Positions 1-13,356 of a DNA stretch of 64,000 nucleotides are shown here, one piece after another. The notes below the pieces were generated by a model, which saw nothing but the letters and a program-made list of their open reading frames with translations, was not told the origin of the DNA and did not search any database. The position numbers and the translations under genes are program-made. Source of the stretch: Symbiodinium sp. CCMP2592 (lineage: Eukaryota; Sar; Dinophyceae; Suessiales; Symbiodiniaceae); NCBI GenBank assembly GCA_905221615.1, contig CAJNDT010005996.1:293501-357500 (forward strand), written 5' to 3'. Positions within the stretch are counted from its first letter, which is position 1, and each line of letters opens with the position of its first letter.

Positions 1-591
1 ATCATGTAGGATGCATATTAAACGGACCCCAACATGAGGTACCAACAATTTTCGGACACTCCCATTGATCCTGAACTGACATCCGAGACTCGAAGCGCCA
101 ACAGCCGCAACTCCTAAAGCCCCGAGCCTACAACCTGAGGACTTAGTGCCTGGAACTGGTGCTTGATGTACAAGAAGCGGAAATGCGCTTCATCATCCCA
201 GCCTGCATGAACCCTGGGGATCGAAATAGCCAAAAAGCCTTATATAGTATGGTCTTTGGGCCTAAAAGCCTTAATAGATGAGTCCTTGGATCCCTAGGGG
301 AAGGCCGGAATCCAACGGAGCACAGGAAACCTTACACACCCGAGACTCACGCACACAGACAGACCCCCCATGGCTACAACAACTGAACACACCTAGGGCA
401 CAGACTGACAAACCCTGAAACCAGCTGCTCGATGTCAGAGGGTTCAGGGTCAAGGGTATATGGATTTCGAGCGTATAGTGTTCAGGGCGTCGTGTTCAGC
501 GATTTATGGTTCGAGGGGGCGTTGGGCCTGGGGGTTCTGTAGACACCTCTGTACTCCGTTTACACCCTGGCCCATACAGATTGTATCCATC
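1..591. other. No gene seen
   Basis: Mixed-composition sequence with stray telomere-like words. The open frames here are short and overlap on both strands without protein-like composition. Confidence 0.5.
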
Positions 592-674
592 TGGGTGGTT
601 GTCAGTACCCTAAACATTAGGTTCCGTATCATAACACGGACCCAGAAAGGGACCCTATTTTTGACAACCACCCA
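592..674. mobile_element. Foldback element, family B copy 1 (internally deleted)
   Basis: The left end reads TGGGTGGTTGTC and the right end is its reverse complement, GACAACCACCCA. Compared with the three other B copies the left arm lacks the stretch between GTTGTC and GTACCC, so the element is only 83 bp. Confidence 0.65.
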
Positions 675-3412
675 TCTACCAACTGACAGGGCCTCCCCTC
701 CGATGCCGGAGATCGGCCATTTCCTGTCCGTGGGGATTCGCAATTTTGGAGATTTAGGTTCTGGGATCTACAGGGATCAGGGCTTGTACTGTCTGGTTGT
801 TGGTAAGCTGGTCCCGAAAATGAGCTTGCAGAAACCTCTTCGAGGCAATATGGGTGCAGCCAAGCACATTCGCAAATCACATCTCTCCAGCAACAGCCAT
901 GAGGAACGTGATAACTGAAACTTCCAGTCATGTTCGATCGCAACAAGTCTGCAACAGGTGTCGAACAATTTTCCGACAAGCTTGTTAAATGCGTATAAGC
1001 GATGGTGCGGGAAGGAACAATCTCACCGAACAAACCAAAATCGAAGGCCTCCCATTTCCCGAACTCCTGTTTAAGGCATCTGCATGTCACATGCCCTTCA
1101 CTCCTCCTCGAGCTGCGCCAGTGCAGTCCGGATCTGCGCATTCAAGCCAGCGAGGTCGGCGGCATAGTCCTTACAATTATACTGTACCATGTTGTAAACA
1201 ATCATCATGTAGGAACAGGGTTTCGGGATCTGGAATATTGCATCGAAAGGGTCTCAAATAAATGAGAATAGTGTACGAGTGTCTCCTGGTTTTTGTCGTT
1301 ACACCTCGCGATCCAGATTGTCAACTCAGCAATTGCCTGCCGGAAAAAATATCCGGCTGGCTGATGATAATGTGGTCCCTGACGGATCCAAAATTACAAC
1401 CACGGGAAGCGCCACGCCATACACAGAAGTCCACAGCAATGCCTCTCTACGACCTACGCGCCCGACTGCATGGAAGGACCGATTGCATGGGTCCTCGTCG
1501 TCCGCTTGTTCCAGCATGAGGTCCTCCTCATCGCTAAGATCGCAACGGTCCTGGACACTTTCGGCCTCTGGGGTCTATCATGCCAGATCCGACCACACAA
1601 TAAGCAAAGCCTGTTCGGATCCGTGGGTAAGGCCCGTTGGGCTTGCCTTATTGATACAAAAAGGTGCCTGCACAAGCCTAGTGATACAACACTGTACAGG
1701 ACTGAACTGAACGAGGCAAGCTGCGGCACTTCAGCATGTCTATGACGTGTACCTTTGGCTGCACTCAAGCGAGCTTCGGCCAGAGTCGGTTTCTCTTCGT
1801 AGAGGCTCAACAGTCTGAACCGGAAAGTATGAACCGATCCCGGAGCCCACGGTCTTCTGAGAAATGCTTTTAAGCTGACTGCAAACCCCGCAACAATCAA
1901 TACCCCGTATACGTATACATCTGTATATAACTTGATGATACATTATATAAGTAAACTGTTTTTATAACACAGACAGAGCTACTGCCGAGCATGTGTTTAG
2001 TAGCACTTGGTGGCAGCCAGTCCTCCGGCTTTCGTTCGGTGGCCCAAGCATTCTCGGCGACCAACTCGCGCCCTGAAGGGTGGTGGGGAGACAGCAGCAG
2101 TGCAGTACATAAAACTGTATGCCTAAACTCTATAGCCCTGAAGCCTGCCCCCGCCCAGCCCCGGCTGATCCTGAACCCTCCAAATCGAAATAGGGCATAT
2201 CGAAGTTTCAGCACGAACCCCACAGACACAGCAATGCCGACTAGCTAAACTTTTAAACACCTGCGATGCACCAGCCTCCTTGGACTCATTCTGAACAAGA
2301 GCATCTTGACTTGTCCCTCTTCTTCAAAACGAAGGCTCCATAAGCTCGACAACGCAAGACAAGAGCAGTGTCGCCAGTATTGCTGGAAAAATCAACATCC
2401 TTCTTATGCCCCAACAGTTCTGCAGCTACTGCTAGTGCACGCGCCTCACGATTCCAAAACTACCAGCATGTCGCCTACTACTCGGCTTGAAACACTAGGT
2501 TGATCTCTCAAATCGAAGAGCAATCATAAAACCTCTTAATCCCTAAACCTTATAGTCTCTCACTAATTACATTTCCATACATATGATATCTGTATATATA
2601 CATATAACATATTCTACGAAAAAAGAACAATATAGGCATCCAGAATCTCCAAGAACCAAACTCACTATTTTGCATGCTGGGGCTCTTGCGGAGCTCTCCA
2701 CGCAGCCTGGCGCAGTCAGCTTCTGTGGCTGCAGCCTGGCGGTCTTCCGCGGTTTTCAGAGGCCTCGTAGGAGGAGGCAAACGGGTTTCTAACGAGGTAC
2801 AGAGCAATGATCTGTAGGTGTTTCTGAGGCTCTAGGTTATTAAACAGTTGATGGGATGCTATGAACTTTCGCTTACCGTCAAACCATTACGTACCAGTCT
2901 TGTAGGTGTTGATGGTAGTACCAGGGGCTGCGATGCTTTCCAAGGACTCGGGGAAGTACTGGAAGGTGCTTGGGTGCACTCAGGTGAACACTTAGCACTG
3001 CAAAGTGGGTTTGGGATGCCTGTGGTGTGAGGGTGCGAAGGAGTGTGTGACTGTGGATGTCGACTAATCAATCGGATCTGGACCGTTTTCTGGCTTTGGG
3101 TTCTGAAGCTTCAGAGATGCAACTCGCACAATTTGCAAGTCGGTCTCCTGTCCTCAGCCTTTCGATCGGTCGTGCCGAAGCCTATCGTTACCAACACGCA
3201 GCAACATGTCTGCATGATTGCATGGTTTTCTAAGATGAGACCGTCATACCAGGTTACCATGCAGAGCTAACTGAAAGCAGACATTCCTTGTAAATACCCT
3301 CCGCCTCCTGCGCAAGCTGGGGCGAAACGCCTGCTTCGCTGTCAAGGCATGCAAGAGGTGGTATGCGAACAGAACCTGAACTTCGACTTCTACTGCTGGT
3401 GGACAATTTTAC
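675..3412. other. No gene seen
   Basis: Several overlapping open frames of 60-170 codons occur on both strands. None has a recognisable motif, a consistent composition or a partner frame, so they are treated as chance. No strong repeat is seen. Confidence 0.45.
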
Positions 3413-3503
3413 CCCAAGGCCCCATAGTAGTTCCTTTTTTGGGGTTCATATTTCAGACTCCTATAAGGTAATCCCAACAAGGAACTACTTTGGGGCCTAT
3501 GGG
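3413..3503. mobile_element. Foldback element, family C copy 1
   Basis: Left arm CCCAAGGCCCCATAGTAGTT and right arm AACTACTTTGGGGCCTATGG are near-perfect reverse complements about 30 nt long. A second copy lies at 35,041-35,134. Confidence 0.7.
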
Positions 3504-5620
3504 TATGCACAAGCTGCAGCACCGACATCCTTGGCTCTCCCACAACACTGGCGCACCGTGTGCTACTCGTCTTTGCAGACATCTTCTCTGCTTACCTCTC
3601 ACATCAGAATGGCTACTACCTCGGCTTTGTGGGTGCTTTGGAGGGGACGTTAAGACCGTACACATGGCTTTGCAATGCCAATATGAGGGCGTATACGCCC
3701 TCGCAGCGCATGCTGCATCGACCCGAGCAACTGTCTTCAATGTTGAAGTCCACCACTCTCCCGAACCTTCGATCTTCAAACCCTTATCGGCTCAACTGTG
3801 CTCGGTCTCGAGATGCCGGGGCAGCAAACCTCTCAACCCCGAGCCGCAGATTCCGAGAAGTGCATGGGCCTACAGACAGTGGGCCTACATCCCTGCGCCC
3901 AGCACGACGACTTGATGTAGTTGTCGGAAACATGTTATTCGAACCCCCTTGTAGTCCCCACTGTCCTACCATGAAGACCACAACGAAATCCTTAGGCCTA
4001 GCTTCCCGACATCCCGCAGACTGCAGCTGACCGCCCCACCACCGTCCAACAAAGCTATTCTACACCCAAGCCGGTTTACTCAAAGCACGCCAAACTAACT
4101 TCAGAAGCTTTGCTAGAAGCTAAGCTTCATGAGTCTTGAGATCCGAACTGCCTCAGTCAAACTCTGAACTGTGCGCACCGAACATCGTTGAAGGGCGTAG
4201 CAAGTACCATAAATGCAAGTTCACGGGATCCGGGGCCTTGTAGCGCGGCACCAATCGTGCTCAGCACAGCTTGGAGGTCGACTGCCTGCGACCAGGAGCC
4301 GACGGCTTAGCGATCTATGACTATTTCTGTGCAAGGCGCAGCTTCGGCGTTTGAAGCTCTCCAAAACCCAATGAATCGTTAGCTAGTAGCTCGTCCAACT
4401 CTGGCAGGTCATTCGTATTCAGGAGCTCAAGTAGCTGGAAACCGGTTGAGGTCAGGCCACAAACAATACCCTGTGCAACTAGCAACAGTGACTGTAATAG
4501 TTTTAGTATGCTATCGTCATAGTAACAGGAAGACTAGTATTAGTGATACTTAGTAACAAGAATAGCCATAATACGGAACGTCATAGTGTAACAGGTAATG
4601 ATCGTAACAATCATTACTAAATCTCAACACCTCCCAGCCATGCAACGCCTGCTGCGGCGACTGGCGCAGCCGCGCTGCATCCCTCCGGCGAAGAGCAGCC
4701 AAGAGCTGTCGCAGCCCGGACACCTGCTTAAATCACGGTTTATGGTCCAAATCTAATTTTGGTGTGTACGTAACTAGGGCGTATCGGAATGATTATTGGG
4801 TTTACAGGGTTTAGTGGGCTTAGAAGGGGTTACAGTTCGGGTTTCGATCTGTGTTTGTCCCGGCGTGTCTGTGCTTGTTTCTGGTCTCCCTCTGCCACAG
4901 TAGCTCTGTCAGTATGTGATGCAGTACCACCGTCAATGCTTCTACGCGTACTGTCTTGTTGCTACTGTGATACCTAGAAACACCATGTTCCGATAGCGCA
5001 TACATGCGTATAAGGAGATGCCAACGCAGAGGAGTACAACTACAGTCACAGACAACGACTTCAGTGTGCATCACATGTACATGCACAGACATTCACATCT
5101 GCACATGCGGTTCCATTCACAAGCACACATGCTTGCATACATGCATAATTACATATGACCACACCTACAGACAAACCACAATGCCTATGCTCGTGCCACA
5201 GACAGATGGATATCGGGGGATTCAACATGCTCATAGCCAAGCAACACACAGAGACTGTCCCCGCTGTGAACTTCATCTCAGCATGGAGAGTGCTCTGCTT
5301 GTGGCTTCGGCTTCGAGCAAGGCATATGGCAACAGGCTGCAGACCTCACTGCCCCAGCCCCCAGCTCCGAAACAGAAGAAGCTCAGGAAGCTGCAGGCCT
5401 GCGACCAGACCTCGGCAGTTGCATCTGCTGCTGCCTGAGCATGGGAATAGCAAGGTCAACACAAGAAATGATGTTAAGGCTTTGGGGATGGCGGTACCGA
5501 TCATCGTCGGAATGGCAAAACATTAAGCATTCTTAAGCGCCCCAGCTGGTCGCGGACGGGAGTATCAACAGAAAGAACTGTCTAGTCTATGGCTCAACTT
5601 TTGGCTCACTCTATATCTGT
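3504..5620. other. No gene seen
   Basis: Unassigned sequence. At 4,480-4,625 it is AT-rich with repeated AGTAACA/ATAGTA words, and at 5,050-5,160 it is a loose CA/CATA-rich stretch. Open frames overlapping these are not protein-like. Confidence 0.45.
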
Positions 5621-5646
5621 ATATATATATATATATGTACACACAT

Positions 5647-5689
<43 letters not shown>

Positions 5690-5800
5690 CCCTATGGCTC
5701 CAGGGACCTTATTATTGGGTCCTTAAGGGGTCTAGGGCCCTAACTATGAGGTCCTTGGAAGGATAGGGTATATATATATATATATATATATACATACATA

Positions 5801-5876
<76 letters not shown>

Positions 5877-5880
5877 TACA
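5621..5880. repeat. TA dinucleotide microsatellite cluster
   Basis: Six or more pure TA runs, separated by short CATACA, GTACAC or GTA interruptions, occur at 5,621-5,685 and 5,769-5,880. They surround a unique stretch at 5,690-5,768. Apparent Tyr-Ile proteins over it are repeat translations. Confidence 0.9.
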
Positions 5881-7160
5881 CCTTTCCATGTTCATATCCA
5901 TGATACCTTCTGAAACAGGGCGCAAGTCCTAAGGCGCAATCGTGAGACCCTTGGCATCAAAGCACGTCTGAAAAAATGTCGTCCTGGCCATGGTTCTGAC
6001 CTCCACTCTTTCCCAAAGGCGTTCAGAAACCACCAGAACTCTCGTCCATATCCCTGGCACGGAATCCCTACGCGAAGCATTGCTGAAACCGCGAACGTTG
6101 CACAAAACTCAGAACCTAAACCCCTTATCTGCACAGCCTCAAAATGCAAATGATGAGCCTGCCTTCACTTCGGCTTCGAGATCAGCCCTGACAAGGAGCG
6201 ATCCATGGGATTTTCATTGAGGTGCTCGAATTACTCGCTCAGGGCTGGTATAGCGTTTGTGCTCCATAAGACACTTGGTATGTCGACTCTAGTTTCAGGG
6301 GCTTGTATGCGATACCTTTGTGAGTCATTAGAGGGACCTTCTGCCAGCTCCTACAGGAATGCAGCGAAATTTCGCAGGGCGGTGTGAAGGGAATTGCAGC
6401 TTCCTTCAGTTCAGGGCTTTGATTCAGGCTCTGGGACGTGGTGTTCGGCCCTTATGCGGGATTCGTATGTTCAGCTGGAGATGTACAATGTACGAAAAGC
6501 TCTGTCTTTTTCGTCAGCTCAGGGCTTACATAGCTTTTGAGGTGTATATAGATATAATTACACATCATTATACATATATATATATATATACATAGAGGTG
6601 GATGGTTAAGGGTCTGCTTCGCAGGGTTGAAGATTTGCGGAAACTGCAACTAACAAACTGAGGTTGCCGAAACCAGCTACCGCGTTCCGAAAATCGGGAA
6701 GTCGAATCAACATACCCGACCACTGACCTACAGTGACTACGGTGGCCCTCAATCGACCAGCTAAAGCCCATGTATTTAGATATACAGGCTTAGTGTCTGG
6801 ACGATATGACTTGCAACTGCTACAATGAGTTGCACGTCTTGATCTGAATTTCAAGCACAGCGCCATGTGGGGGCCTAGATATTTCGAAATGGGTTTTGGG
6901 GCATGCATAGACGACTGTACGACAGTAATGTTGCAGAACCTTAGGAATACCATGGAATACCATGGAATGGATAATCTATTTTGGGGGGGCCGAGTCCCTG
7001 GCCAAAGCCCCAGCTCAGCCACGGTCGTCGTTAGCTCCTCCTGTCTGCATGTGTGCGTCGTGATACAGGTGCTGTTGAGGGTGGCTTACGGTAAACATCA
7101 ATAAGAAGGTGTTGGGTATACGGACCCTAGTATAGATAGTTACATAGGGACAATAAAGGA
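5881..7160. other. No gene seen; one short TA run
   Basis: Unassigned sequence. A short TA run sits at 6,571-6,593. The imperfect direct repeat AATACCATGGAATACCATGG lies at 6,945-6,968. Confidence 0.45.
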
Positions 7161-7210
7161 TAGCTGCTGCTGCTGCTGCTGCTGCAGCTGCTACTACTAC
7201 TACTACAACA

Positions 7211-7249
<39 letters not shown>

Positions 7250-7253
7250 GCTG
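7161..7253. repeat. Trinucleotide repeat (CTG then CTA)
   Basis: CTG units (7,163-7,190) pass into ACT/CTA units up to about 7,253, with a final CTG pair. The poly-Ser frame over it is a repeat translation. Confidence 0.85.
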
Positions 7254-8952
7254 CTACCTTTACTAAGACTAGTACTAATGATTCCGAGTTCCCTATTAGG
7301 GATTTCCGTCCGTTGGTGTCTCAGAGCTCGAAGCTCTGGTACAGGCTCAAACACGGGGGTGTGTCGTCTTTTTTTTTGGGTTGTGAGTCTCAGGATGAGG
7401 ACGCACAGTTATACTACTCACCACCAGGTGGAGCCCGGTCAGAGGCATGGTGGTATCCACACAGGAGCTGCCTTCAAATTGTTCATATCACTGCCAATGA
7501 CCATGGAAGTGGACACGCACAACCCTGAACCTGCAAACCTGACATCCTCAACCTTCCAACCCTACAAGAAATTAGTTTGAACCGATCTTGCAACCACTGA
7601 CCCACTGCCTCCAGCCTTCGCGAATCCCGCTGCAAGCTTCGAGCCTCGATGGGTGGGTGGCACGGACGTGAGGGGCCCACATCGTATGAGGGTCCCGGCC
7701 AGGGCTCAGGTGGGATTGAGGTGTAGGGTTTAGTGTGCAGGGTTCTAAAGTAAGGCTCGCAGCGAGGCTTTGTTGTTCTAGATTAGCGCCTTTGCGGCTG
7801 TCGGAATTCGAACGGGGCCTATTGACGCATTATAGTTCACTATAGTCATTTGGGGAACCCCAAGGCACAACAGGCATGACCCTTGCGGTTATTCAGGCTC
7901 CTACGGCCTCTATGTGAGTCTAGCTTTAGTGTGCGGTCATTGTGTTGGAGTGGACTCGAAATGCAAAGGAGGGCTCTTCTTTCTTGATTTAGCAACGCAG
8001 TGTGCTTTTGGTGTTTACAGTTGGGGTTTAGGTCCCTGCACCAGGCCCAAGTTCAGTCATGAATAATGCTGCCAAAGCGCTTGCTCAATCCATTCATGTC
8101 GCTGCTGATGCAGCTTCGTTTGCTGCTTGTGGCTCTCAGCAGCCTGCATCAAACCAGCATGTCAATGTGTTCAGGACATTTCGGCTTCTCAGTATTCCGA
8201 TTCTAAATATTCACGAGGTCTGTTCAGATGGACCCCGGCGGTCAAGTTGAGCGTTCTCAGTACATGACATAAAACAGTCGAGCGTGGAACCGTCCGCAAC
8301 GCGGTCGTGGCTGTCGAATACTGTCAAAGACATGTGATATTTGCCGTGGTTCCCTGCCCGAGAGTACCTTCGAGAATCCGCGTGTGGGGCTTGTTGTGCA
8401 TCCAACTTGTCGGCAACCTCCATGTACCCATGCTGGGGTGCATGGCCTGATATGATCCCTCCGTCTTGACTTGAATCAGCTTGTCGATGTATGCGACGGT
8501 CCTAGACTCGGCATCAACACCTAGACCTAAACCGCCCGCAATCCGAGCAACGGTTTGAGTTGAGTTCCTGGCAACACTGCCATATGCCAAAGGTTTCGGG
8601 TACAGCAGTCATAAGCAATCCCAAAAACGCCCTCATGGCTGCGGCCGGTGAGCTGAAGCATCAGCCACAACTGAGCCGCTCTGTTTCAAAACATGTTAGA
8701 GCTGTACGTGCCTCGCATTAACAATACCTACAGGAAGCCTGCAAGCCGCCAACCAATCCCCTAGCCCGGTTCTCCATCATCGAATCGTCTCTGTACAAGT
8801 TCCTCAGACCAGACCCGGAACCCAAAGCCCGAACCTGGCCCAAATCGGCCCGAAACCCGTACTTAGCAACGCCAAAAAACTCCAAAAGCTCCTAAACCCC
8901 TAAACCATAAAAACTCCCAAACCCAAACCCTGCGGCACCCAAACCCGAAAAA
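7254..8952. other. No gene seen
   Basis: Unassigned sequence without a strong repeat. From 8,860 it takes on degenerate CCCTAAA-like words. Confidence 0.45.
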
Positions 8953-9005
8953 AGGGGCCTTCATAAATTAGCCAAAATAGTATAGGTAATTATTCAGGTC
9001 CCTAT
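8953..9005. mobile_element. Foldback element, family F copy 1 (short)
   Basis: The AGGGGCCTTCATAAATTA end and the TAATTATTCAGGTCCCTA end are reverse complements with a few mismatches. The centre keeps only AAATAGTATAGG, so this is an internally deleted F copy. Confidence 0.5.
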
Positions 9006-9202
9006 ACTGAGCCCTTAGAGTACCCCATATTAGGGGTAACCTACATGGTAGACCTTAGCCCTAAAGCTCCTGACCTGCTGGACTTTGCCCAGCTTCTCCA
9101 GAATCTCAGAGTCACGGGCACGTGCACTCGCCAAGGAGACCTCCGGCTGCGCTCTCTCTGGCATAAAAAGAAGATACATGCAGTCCTCTGTTCCCAATTA
9201 TA

Positions 9203-9306
9203 TGGGTGGTTGTCAAAATTATGGTCCCTTTTTGAGTACCCTAAATATTTAGTGCCGTATTATAATAGGGACCCCAAACAGGGACCCTAATATTGACAAC
9301 CACCCA
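9203..9306. mobile_element. Foldback element, family B copy 2
   Basis: 104 bp, TGGGTGGTTGTCAAAATTA at the left and its reverse complement at the right. The internal core is GTACCCTAAATATTTAGTGC. Confidence 0.8.
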
Positions 9307-9415
9307 CATGCAGGCCGTATAAGGGTCCCATGTTTACAAGTAGTATATACTTAGGTCCTAGAGTTGACCAAAACGGGACTAGAGTTCTTTCCCATAATAC
9401 CAGACTCCGAACGTA

Positions 9416-9516
9416 CAGTTGATGATATGAACCCTGCCTTGCCCATACTGAGGAAACTTCCATAATTTCCATCGTCCAGGGTCATGAAGGTAATGCAGGA
9501 TGTATATCATCAACCG
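9416..9516. mobile_element. Foldback element, family G copy 1
   Basis: Left end CAGTTGATGATATGAACCCT and right end AATGCAGGATGTATATCATC plus AACCG are reverse complements. It matches copies at 24,764 and 31,038. Confidence 0.75.
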
Positions 9517-11192
9517 CAGGGGGCTTCTAAGGGTCCCATGCTCCCAACTAGCACATGGCTTGGTCCTAAAGTAACCCCTATATACTGTAGTGTCTCGTCG
9601 CGCGCTGCTAGCAGTAGCAGTGGATGGCGGCATTTCGAATTCCGGCGTTTGGAACCAAGCTTCGGTGTCTGCTGATGGGCCTGCAAATCGGAATTGGAGA
9701 TGGTGGTTTCCTAATGCGACGCAAACTGCACCACAAAATACACCAGCAGCAACAGTCATTCCCTCCACCCTACAATCCCAAAGCCCTACAGTCCCTGAAT
9801 GGGCTGACTTCGCGCTCTTGAATCCGAAACCTTCGGCATGTCAAGCCGGCTGCAGGCCCCATGGCGCTGCGAATATCTAGGGTTTGCCAAGGTCGGGGGT
9901 GGAACGCTGAGGGGGAAGGGGTCTGTTTGCGGCGTCGCATCAGGTGACTACAGGACTGCAGACTTACACTTACCCCTAAACCCTAGACACTTCTTCCGGC
10001 CGTCTTGCTAGGGTTTTTGGGGGTTTCGAGTTGAAGGACTCAAGCTTTTTCAGGCGGTCGAGCGCGGGCTCTACACTGAAGAGTTTGAGAAGCTTGGGTT
10101 CAAGGTCTGGGGCCTCGGGCTGAGTTCAACTGGCCGAAAGCTTGTACTAAAGTCGCTTTGCAGACGCTGCAGGAAATCCTGCTCGGTACTGGGAAAAAGC
10201 TGCAAGCAGGTCAAAGCGATGTGGAGATCCCGGACTCTTCTTGGGACGCTGTGGCCTCGTGCCGTCCAGGCAGCTGCAATCCAAAACTCTTCTACTTCGA
10301 GGTTCACAGGTGACACCGGACCGTCCGCTTATCATCTCCGAGAACAGCTGTTGAATGCAGTTCACTACACACACCGTAATTACAACCTTTTCACTCACCC
10401 AAAATTGGACCCCTTCAGTCGGCACGTGACTCCAGAAAAGTGGATGCAAAGCCCAGCTACAAAACCACCTAGCAGCGAATCTTGGGGCAGGCAGCCTGTA
10501 AACCCCCGATGATGACTGCAATGTCCCTTAGACTTCATGAGTGCACACAACACATACAGTCAATATGGTCTTGAGTCTAGACTTTAGACCCTAAAGTCTA
10601 TGCCTGCTACCTTCTTTCGGCTGTACGGAATCTATGTATAGGGCCTAGGGCCCTCGTTGATGACGGCCGCACCGGGGCGCCGTGATGAGCCAAGGCAGCT
10701 TCCGTCGACTGTCGCGAAACCAGCACTGCAGTCTATTACTGTCATTATTATTACTATAATTACGATTATTACTATTGTTACAATATTACTACTATTACTA
10801 TTCTTATCTGACGAATGGATCCTTCAGAAGAGCAAAGTGTCTCCTTGACCCACTGTAAAGCTAAGCCGCCCAATGCTGCTAGAGGCGACAATTTGGCCAC
10901 TGACATCTATATAGACCACTTCATCCTGAGAGATACTCTCCTGAAGACACCTCAATGACGTTAACAAAGCCTGACTGACTAAACCGCCTGCTTTCGCTGA
11001 TCAGGTCTCTTTCTTATCATGTAGCCGCACCACACGAGTCTGTCAAGCGAAATATCATCAGCCAGTTTATGCTCCCCAGATTGGTGGCAGGGCGATGGAA
11101 AAAGCCCCTTCCAACCATCAGGATGTGCATCCTTATGCTGAGTTCCGGCCTCTACTTTGGTAGGATACTGACGCATAGCAAAGGAAACCATG
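9517..11192. other. No gene seen
   Basis: Unassigned sequence. An ATT/ACT-rich degenerate triplet stretch lies at 10,737-10,805. Open frames on both strands at 10,071-10,521 overlap each other and have no recognisable motif. Confidence 0.45.
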
Positions 11193-11307
11193 GGTAGGCT
11201 AGTAGTAGGTAGTGGTAGTGGTAGTGGTAGTGGTAGTAGTTGAAGTAGCGGCAGTAGTAGTAGTTGTAGTAGTAGCAGCAGTAGTAGCGGTGGTCGTCGT
11301 GATCCTG

Positions 11308-11374
<67 letters not shown>

Positions 11375-11525
11375 TGGTGGTGGTAGTGGTAGTGGTAGTG
11401 GTAGTGGTAGTGGTAGTGGTAGTGGTAGTGGTAGTGGTAGTAGTAGTAGTTGTAGTAGTAGTAGTAGTACTACTACTACTACTAGTTGTAGTCGTGGTAG
11501 TAGTCGTAGTACTACTACTACTACT

Positions 11526-11581
<56 letters not shown>

Positions 11582-11718
11582 TACTACTACTACTACTACT
11601 ACTACTGCTACTACTACTACTACTGCTACTGCCACTGCCACTACCACTACCACTACTACTCCTACTACTACTACTACCACCACTACTACTACTACTACTA
11701 CTACTGCTACTACTACTA

Positions 11719-11750
<32 letters not shown>

Positions 11751-11757
11751 ACTATTA
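11193..11757. repeat. Large triplet array that switches strand: AGT/GGT then ACT/GCT
   Basis: 11,193-11,467 is AGT/GGT units. At 11,468 the units become ACT, return briefly to GT-type units at 11,485-11,509, and from 11,510 to about 11,757 are ACT with ACC and GCT variants. AGT and ACT are reverse complements, so the two halves can form one hairpin with arms of about 250 bp. Frames of over 200 codons made of Val, Leu, Ser or Thr are repeat translations. Confidence 0.9.
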
Positions 11758-13254
11758 CTACGAGCAGCAGTAGCAGCCCGAGCCAGAAGCCAACCGGTGA
11801 CTACTAGCGCTAGCACCAGCCGTGGCAGCAGAGCAGCAGTAGTCGTCATTGTCGCACTCGCCGCCGTCGTAGCAGTTGACGCAATAATGAGTTCGAGAGT
11901 AAATCGTTAAGAAGCACGAACAACGAAATCAAAGGCTTGCACATAGAGCTGCAAATCGTGCTATCAACTCACGCTGAGTGGTTCCGCACAAGCTGGCATC
12001 CAACTGATCAGTGAAACAGGCGCAATATGGCAGGGCCAGTGCGCACCTAGGGAGACGATACCATTGTCAAGTGATCTGCTCTCAGCAACCGTTTGGCATG
12101 TCCATTCGGTATCTGATCTGCGACGGGAGTGGGAGAGACACCGAAGGCTCTAGTAGTTACATGCGCTCTTACATCCCAGCATGTTAAGTCATCAAAGGTT
12201 AGAGATTCGGCCGTATAGGACCCTGGCAACCACAATCAGTTTCATGAATGGGAGAAGCTCAGTCAGCACAGACGTATGCCGTCGGGCCGTCGGGTGGTAT
12301 GTAGCACGCATGCTTAGCTTACACGATGTTGACTGACCTGGTAGGCACTCCTCTAGCTGAGCCAACGGATTTTGCTTGCAGATGATGTCACTTGAAGCTA
12401 CTCCTCTGTCCAAGCCGTTGCTCTCACAAATGCCAGCCTTCGCGGAGGACAAACACTTCATTCAGCATGACAAGTACAGCACTACATGCCGCTCGCCTGT
12501 GCAAAAAAGGCGCAAAGATGCACCTCGATGAAAAAACACACAAGGTTTCAACTTGAATGTACCTACAAAATACTTATGGTTCACCCGAGCCCGTGTGCAA
12601 GAGAGTACAGGTGCCGGGAGTGTGTCAACAAGCAGGTCCAACACAGTACCTCGGAAGTCAACTCACACACCAGACACGGAACGAGACAAAAAGCACAGTC
12701 CGATGCAACACTGGCATCCACTAAAACTCTAAACCGTAAACCCAACAAGGTTACGTGGTGGCTGAGCCGACGGCCATGCGACATGAAGGATGCAAACTTG
12801 CTGTGAAATTGACAGGAAGATAGGACGCTGCCCCGAAACCCACCTTGATTCCTCAATCCTACGCCTGAACCCTCGCTACACCGGAAACCCGAAAGCCATC
12901 GAAAGACCTTGGGCAGAGGCGGCCTCCACCGGTCCCAACCTCCCGGCTGGAAAAGCGGCTTGGTCTAGCCTCCCGGAGCGATATTATGGGCTTTGGTATC
13001 TTAGGGGCTTTAGCGGATATGGGTAGAGGGTTTAAGGTCTTGGGGTTTATGTGGTTTAGCATTTACGGTTATGGTCTATAGGGTTTAATTTAAGGTTCAA
13101 GAGCTTTAGATGCATATTCTGGCTTTGAGTTTTAGGCACCAGATTTCCCCTCCTTTGCTTTGGTTAAGGATTCGGAGTTTCAGGTCCAGGGTTTAGCGGA
13201 GTAGAGGGGGAGACTGCAGCTTGATTCCACACTTCGTAGATCCAAGTGCCAATA
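11758..13254. other. No gene seen
   Basis: Unassigned sequence. From 13,010 degenerate TTTAGGG-like words appear. No open frame shows protein-family likeness. Confidence 0.45.
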
Positions 13255-13356
13255 TGGGTAGTTGTCAAAATTAGGGCCCCTTTTTGGGTACCCTAAATAT
13301 TCGGTGCCGTATGATATTAGGGATCCGAAAAGGGACCAACATTTTGCCAGCCACCT
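13255..13356. mobile_element. Foldback element, family B copy 3
   Basis: TGGGTAGTTGTCAAAATTAG at the left. The right end (ATTTTGCCAGCCACC) is more diverged than in copies 2 and 4. The core GTACCCTAAATATTCGGTGC is retained. Confidence 0.7.

Noticed and set aside
629-1141. Minus-strand frame of 170 codons
   Set aside because: Runs through a family B element and overlaps equally long frames on the other strand; no motif.
8960-8985. Possible reverse-strand spliced leader (AGCCAAAAT)
   Set aside because: Only about nine bases match and the flanks diverge; expected by chance, and the site lies inside a family F element.
11199-11910. Frames of 216-234 codons of poly-Thr/Ser, Val or Leu on both strands
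   Set aside because: They are translations of the AGT/ACT array in different phases; composition follows the repeat, not a protein.
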